From: JAOUGY01 sp963785075
Lineage (GTDB): Bacteria; Actinomycetota; Acidimicrobiia; Spongiisociales; ZC4RG35
Assembly (NCBI GenBank): GCA_963785075.1
Contig: CAWATW010000007.1
Location: forward strand, 372,001 to 436,000
Direction of reading: 5' to 3'
DNA: 64,000 nt
A program made the translations under genes and the position numbers. Positions 60,683 to 64,000 of this stretch are shown piece after piece; within the stretch, counting starts at the first letter, position 1, and every line of letters starts with the position of its first letter. The notes beneath the pieces were generated by a model, which did no database searches, had not been told where the DNA came from, and worked only from the letters and a program-made list of their open reading frames with translations.

Positions 60683-62071
60683 ATGGACATCAAAGGATTC
60701 CGCACACCTGGCCTCGGAGACTCGACCTACGTCCTGACTCACGAGGGTGCCGCCATCCTGGTCGACCCACAACGTGATGTGGACCGCTTCCTCGCCCAAC
60801 TCGAGATCGAGGGCACCGACCTCCGCTACGTGCTCGAGACCCACCTGCACAACGACTACGTCTCGGGTGGCCGGGAAGCCGCCGCCCGTACCGGCGCCCG
60901 TCTGGTGCTCCCGGCCTCGTCCGGGGCCGCGTTCCGGCATGTGCCGGCGTTCCACCTCGAAGACATCGAGGACGAGGCCTTCGCCATTCGCCCCATCCAC
61001 ACCCCCGGGCACACGCCGGAGCACACCAGCTACCTGGTCGTCGTCGACGGTGTTCCGGCTGCCCTGTTCAGCGGTGGGTCGCTCCTGGTGGGAGCGGCGG
61101 GTCGGCCCGACTTGCTGGGAATGGAACGAGCCGACACGCTGGCCAGGCTTCAGTACAGGAGCGTGAACCGCTTGGCCGCCCTCGGCGACGACGTCGGGCT
61201 GTACCCCACGCACGGAGAAGGCTCGTTCTGCACCGCATCCGGAGCCGGCCAGACGACATCCACCATCGGCGCCGAGCGGGCGTCCAGCCCGGTCCTGGCG
61301 TTCCCCGACGAGGAATCCTTCGTCGCCGGGCAGCTTGCGGCGCTCCAGCCGTACCCGAGGTACTACGCCCACATGGGGCCGGCCAATCTGATGGGACCGG
61401 AGCCGCTCCCGCGGCAGGACTACCCGAGCCTCACCCCCGGAGAGGTACGACGCATGCAGGATGAAGGCATGCTGGTGGTGGACGCCCGTCCTCGGGACTC
61501 CTTCATCGACGGGCACGTGCCGGGGTCGCTCGGCGTGGAGCTGCGAGATGACTTCGGGACCTGGGTCGGGTGGTTGAGCGAGTTCGACGCCCAGATGGTT
61601 CTCGTGCTCGAGGAAGGCCAGAACGCCGACGAGGCGATCGTCCAACTGAACCGGATCGGGTACGACCGGGTGGAAGGCGTCCTGTGGGGGCTCGACGAAT
61701 GGCTCCTGCAGGGGTTCCCGGTGGATCACATGACGCCCGTGTCGGCTGCCGACATCGCGGCGGCTGCGTGCCGCGGCGAGCAGGTGCTCGACGTACGATC
61801 TCCGGTCGAATGGGAGACCGGTCACCTCGACGGTACGTCGCACGTCTACGTGCCCGAGGTTGCCTCGGTCATCCCTCACTCGATCGATCCGGAGCGACCC
61901 GCCTGGCTGGTGTGCCAGTCCGGCTACCGGGCCACGATCGCCGGCGGCCTCCTTCGTCGCCACGGGATGGCCGTCAAGGTGTTCTCGGCCGGCGGCGTCG
62001 AAGATGTCCGAAAGGCGTCGACCGACACCGACGTCCCGTGTGACCTCCCCCTGTTGGTCACGAGCGGGTGA
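60683..62071 (+). CDS. MBL-fold hydrolase with rhodanese domains, persulfide-dioxygenase-like
   Basis: 462 residues. The N-terminal metallo-beta-lactamase domain has ETHLHNDYVSGG (the T-H-x-H-x-D motif of ETHE1-like proteins), IHTPGHTPEHTSYL and YPTHGEGSFC. Two rhodanese-type domains follow. The first (~265-340) has no Cys in its active loop (VLVLEEGQNADEA) and is probably inactive. The second (~355-455) has PAWLVCQSGYRATIA with the Cys. Family members oxidise glutathione or other thiol persulfides to sulfite. GAGAG precedes ATG 60683. The gene overlaps the SulP gene by four bases. Confidence 0.85.
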   Translation: MDIKGFRTPGLGDSTYVLTHEGAAILVDPQRDVDRFLAQLEIEGTDLRYVLETHLHNDYVSGGREAAARTGARLVLPASSGAAFRHVPAFHLEDIEDEAFAIRPIHTPGHTPEHTSYLVVVDGVPAALFSGGSLLVGAAGRPDLLGMERADTLARLQYRSVNRLAALGDDVGLYPTHGEGSFCTASGAGQTTSTIGAERASSPVLAFPDEESFVAGQLAALQPYPRYYAHMGPANLMGPEPLPRQDYPSLTPGEVRRMQDEGMLVVDARPRDSFIDGHVPGSLGVELRDDFGTWVGWLSEFDAQMVLVLEEGQNADEAIVQLNRIGYDRVEGVLWGLDEWLLQGFPVDHMTPVSAADIAAAACRGEQVLDVRSPVEWETGHLDGTSHVYVPEVASVIPHSIDPERPAWLVCQSGYRATIAGGLLRRHGMAVKVFSAGGVEDVRKASTDTDVPCDLPLLVTSG

Positions 62072-63786
62072 CCTCCTCGACACCGGGTGGCGCATCGTCC
62101 GGGCGCAGGCGCGTCCGGGCGATGGTGCCGCTCATCCGAACCCTTTCCGGCTACGACGCCGGCACCCTCCGAGCGGACCTCGCCGCCGGCCTCACGGTGG
62201 CGGTGATGCTCGTGCCGCAGTCGATGGCCTACGCCGCGCTCGCAGGTCTTCCGCCGGTGGCCGGGCTGTACGCCTCGGTGGTGCCGCTCATCGTGTACGC
62301 CCTTCTCGGGACCTCGGGGTCGCTTGCGGTAGGACCCGTCGCCCTGGTCTCGCTTCTCACCGCCGCCACGGTGGCACCACTCGCCGATGGCGATGTCGCC
62401 CGCTACTCGGCCCTGGCGGCAGTGTTGGCGCTGATGGTCGGAGCCATCCAGATCACCCTCGGTGCGATTCGCGCCGGCAGACTGGTTGCCTTCCTGTCCC
62501 ATGGCGTGCTGAGTGGATTCACGTCGGCCGCTGCGATCGTGATCGCCGTCAGTCAGGTGCCGGCTCTGCTTGGCTTCACGGTCGAGAATCAGGACGGATT
62601 CGTCGGCCGGCTCCGGGTGATCGGCCAGGCGATCACGGACACGCACCCGACGACTGCCCTCATCGGGCTCGGGTCGATAGTGGCTTTGATGACCCTGCGG
62701 AAGCGGATGAGCCGGTTGCCCGGACCGTTGCTGGTGGTCGCCGTTGCGACTCTCGCGGTGTGGGCGCTCGGGTTGGCGGGAGCGGGCGTCGCCGTGCTCG
62801 GTGAGATTCCGCGCGGCCTGACTCTGCCTGCGATTCCAACCGTCGATGCCGACGCTCTCCTGCGCCTCCTTCCCGGGGCGGTGACCATCGCCGTCATCGG
62901 TTACGCCGAAGGCATCGGCATTGCCAAGGCCATCGGAGTCCGTTCCGGTGAGCGGATCGTGCCAAACGCAGAGTTGTGGGCGGTCGGTGCAGCAAACGTC
63001 GCGGCCGGCCTCTTTTCCGCCTTCCCGGTGGCCGGTGGCATCTCCCGCACGGCGGTGAATCACGAGGCCGGCGCCAAGACCTCGATGGCGTCGGTGGTCA
63101 CGGCCGCCACGGTGGCCGTGACGGTGTTGCTGTTGACGCCACTCTTCACCGATCTTCCCAAGGCGGTGCTGTCGGCGGTCGTCGTGGCTGCAGTCGTCAG
63201 GCTCGTGGATTTCCAGGACGCCGTTCGCCTGTTCAGGTTTCGGCCGGTCGACGGCCTCGTGTTGGCTTTGACGTTCCTGGTGACACTGTTCGTCTCGATT
63301 GAGATGGGGCTGGTCGCGGGCCTCACGGCTTCGATCGTCGTGTTCGTCGCCCGGTCATCGACACCTCACATCGCCGAGTTGGGCCGAGTGCCGGGCACCG
63401 ACGCCTATCGCAACCGGCTGCGATACGACGTCGAGATCGATCCGCAGGTTTTGATCGTGCGGGTCGACGGCCCGCTGTTCTACGCCAGTGCCCAGACCGT
63501 CAGCGACACGATCACCGAGCACATCCAGAACCGCACCGAGCTCGGTGGGATGGTGCTCGACGCTTCCGCCATCACCGACATCGATTCCGACGGCATGCAC
63601 ACGCTGCACGACCTGGCGACTGATCTCATGGCACTCGAACTGGGCTTCGCGTTGGCCACGGTGAGAGGACCGGTCCGCGACCTGATCACCAGATCCTCGT
63701 TTGCCGACGAGCTGGCGCCGAGGATCACGCCGGACATCGAGTCGGCGATGGCACTGGCGACCGGCAGGACGCCGGAGCCGATCTGA
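62068..63786 (+). CDS. SulP-family anion (sulfate) permease with STAS domain
   Basis: 572 residues. GLTVAVMLVPQSMAYAALAGLPPVAGLY is the SulP signature, followed by about ten helices and GLFSAFPVAGGISRTAVN. The C-terminal STAS domain has LIVRVDGPLFYASAQTV and GMVLDASAITDIDSDGMH, where the acceptor Ser of related anti-sigma antagonists is replaced by Asp. It probably moves sulfate or sulfite across the membrane. GTG 62068 overlaps the stop of the MBL-rhodanese gene (GTGA), so the three sulfur genes form one operon. Confidence 0.9.
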   Translation: MTSSTPGGASSGRRRVRAMVPLIRTLSGYDAGTLRADLAAGLTVAVMLVPQSMAYAALAGLPPVAGLYASVVPLIVYALLGTSGSLAVGPVALVSLLTAATVAPLADGDVARYSALAAVLALMVGAIQITLGAIRAGRLVAFLSHGVLSGFTSAAAIVIAVSQVPALLGFTVENQDGFVGRLRVIGQAITDTHPTTALIGLGSIVALMTLRKRMSRLPGPLLVVAVATLAVWALGLAGAGVAVLGEIPRGLTLPAIPTVDADALLRLLPGAVTIAVIGYAEGIGIAKAIGVRSGERIVPNAELWAVGAANVAAGLFSAFPVAGGISRTAVNHEAGAKTSMASVVTAATVAVTVLLLTPLFTDLPKAVLSAVVVAAVVRLVDFQDAVRLFRFRPVDGLVLALTFLVTLFVSIEMGLVAGLTASIVVFVARSSTPHIAELGRVPGTDAYRNRLRYDVEIDPQVLIVRVDGPLFYASAQTVSDTITEHIQNRTELGGMVLDASAITDIDSDGMHTLHDLATDLMALELGFALATVRGPVRDLITRSSFADELAPRITPDIESAMALATGRTPEPI

Positions 63787-63810
63787 ACCGACTCCGGCGT
63801 GTGGTCGTTG

Positions 63811-64000
63811 CTATGCGACCGCGGCGACCCGACTGGGGGCGACGATCACGGGCCGCCCGCTGTACGCCACGATGCGCTCGACCAGCCGACTGGTGGCCAG
63901 GGGAGCCGGAATGGCGATCGCGGTCGTGTCGGCGGTCAAGTACTTCACCACCTCGCTGCCGATGGCTCCGAAATGGGTCTCGAGCCTGGGCGAGCCACCG
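63811..64000 (-). CDS. C-terminal end of an unidentified protein (cut by window end)
   Basis: The minus-strand frame ends at 63811 with 62 visible residues, GSPRLETHFGAIGSEVVKYL, then AIAIPAPLATSRLVERIV and GRPVIVAPSRVAAVA. The final IVAPSRV strand could be the last beta-strand of a universal-stress-protein-like or other Rossmann-type fold. The fragment is too short to decide. It is convergent with the SulP gene, 24 bases away. Confidence 0.5.
   Translation of the reverse strand, partial: GGSPRLETHFGAIGSEVVKYLTADTTAIAIPAPLATSRLVERIVAYSGRPVIVAPSRVAAVA

Overview
This is a high-G+C window from an actinobacterium. The signs are a DUF1918 protein, WYL and DtxR regulators, a BTAD-type regulator fused to a STAND ATPase, a DrrAB-type ABC exporter and abundant GTG starts. 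A member of the Acidimicrobiia or a relative is my inference; no rRNA or tRNA gene is present to settle it. At least a dozen genes are broken by single frame changes that leave the full reading recoverable in another frame. This looks more like indel errors in the assembly than true decay, though 21-27.4 kb is hit so often that real decay there is possible.

Layout. 0-3.7 kb: end of an ATP-dependent DNA ligase, two alpha/beta hydrolases and a metallo-hydrolase. 3.7-5.7 kb: a five-copy ~131-bp tandem repeat, then an IS110-family element with a candidate structured (bridge-type) RNA upstream of its transposase, then a dispersed palindrome. 5.8-11.4 kb: a giant signalling protein (winged helix-BTAD, cyclase-like domain, pseudokinase, STAND ATPase, membrane helix, beta-propeller), split by one frame change. 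11.5-14.4 kb: a small protein, a possible pore-former-like protein and purine nucleoside phosphorylase. 14.7-27.4 kb: an exopolysaccharide locus (UDP-sugar decarboxylase/epimerase, initiating sugar phosphotransferase, chain-length/tyrosine kinase, nucleotidyltransferase-like protein, glycosyltransferases, flippase, WecG/TagA enzyme, nucleoside-kinase/phosphotransferase fusion, polymerase), whose second half is riddled with frame breaks.

27.3-36 kb: a lasso-peptide-type RiPP cluster. It has a 45-residue precursor, a cyclase lacking the glutaminase cysteine, a stand-alone RRE, a B2 protease on the opposite strand, an HPr-kinase-like enzyme, a large nucleotidyltransferase, a PRMT-like methyltransferase, and a phosphoribosyltransferase-like enzyme fused to a PqqD/RRE domain. 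The last gene is the most novel item in the window. 35.4-39.1 kb: a membrane protein, a pectate-lyase-fold lipoprotein and a small membrane protein. 39.4-43.8 kb: a large membrane hydrolase, a DtxR-family regulator and an endonuclease/phosphatase-family protein. 43.8-44.0 kb: a mosaic of palindromes.

44-56.9 kb: housekeeping and envelope genes (SLH protein, a hydrolase pair, DnaJ, HTTM pair, WYL regulator, START-like protein, methyltransferase, DrrAB exporter, acidic secreted protein, chagasin-like inhibitor, Hsp20, DUF1918). 57-64 kb: a Ser/Thr kinase, a lipoprotein, an ECF sigma factor, and a sulfur module (rhodanese, MBL-rhodanese persulfide-dioxygenase-like protein, SulP permease). No CRISPR array was seen.
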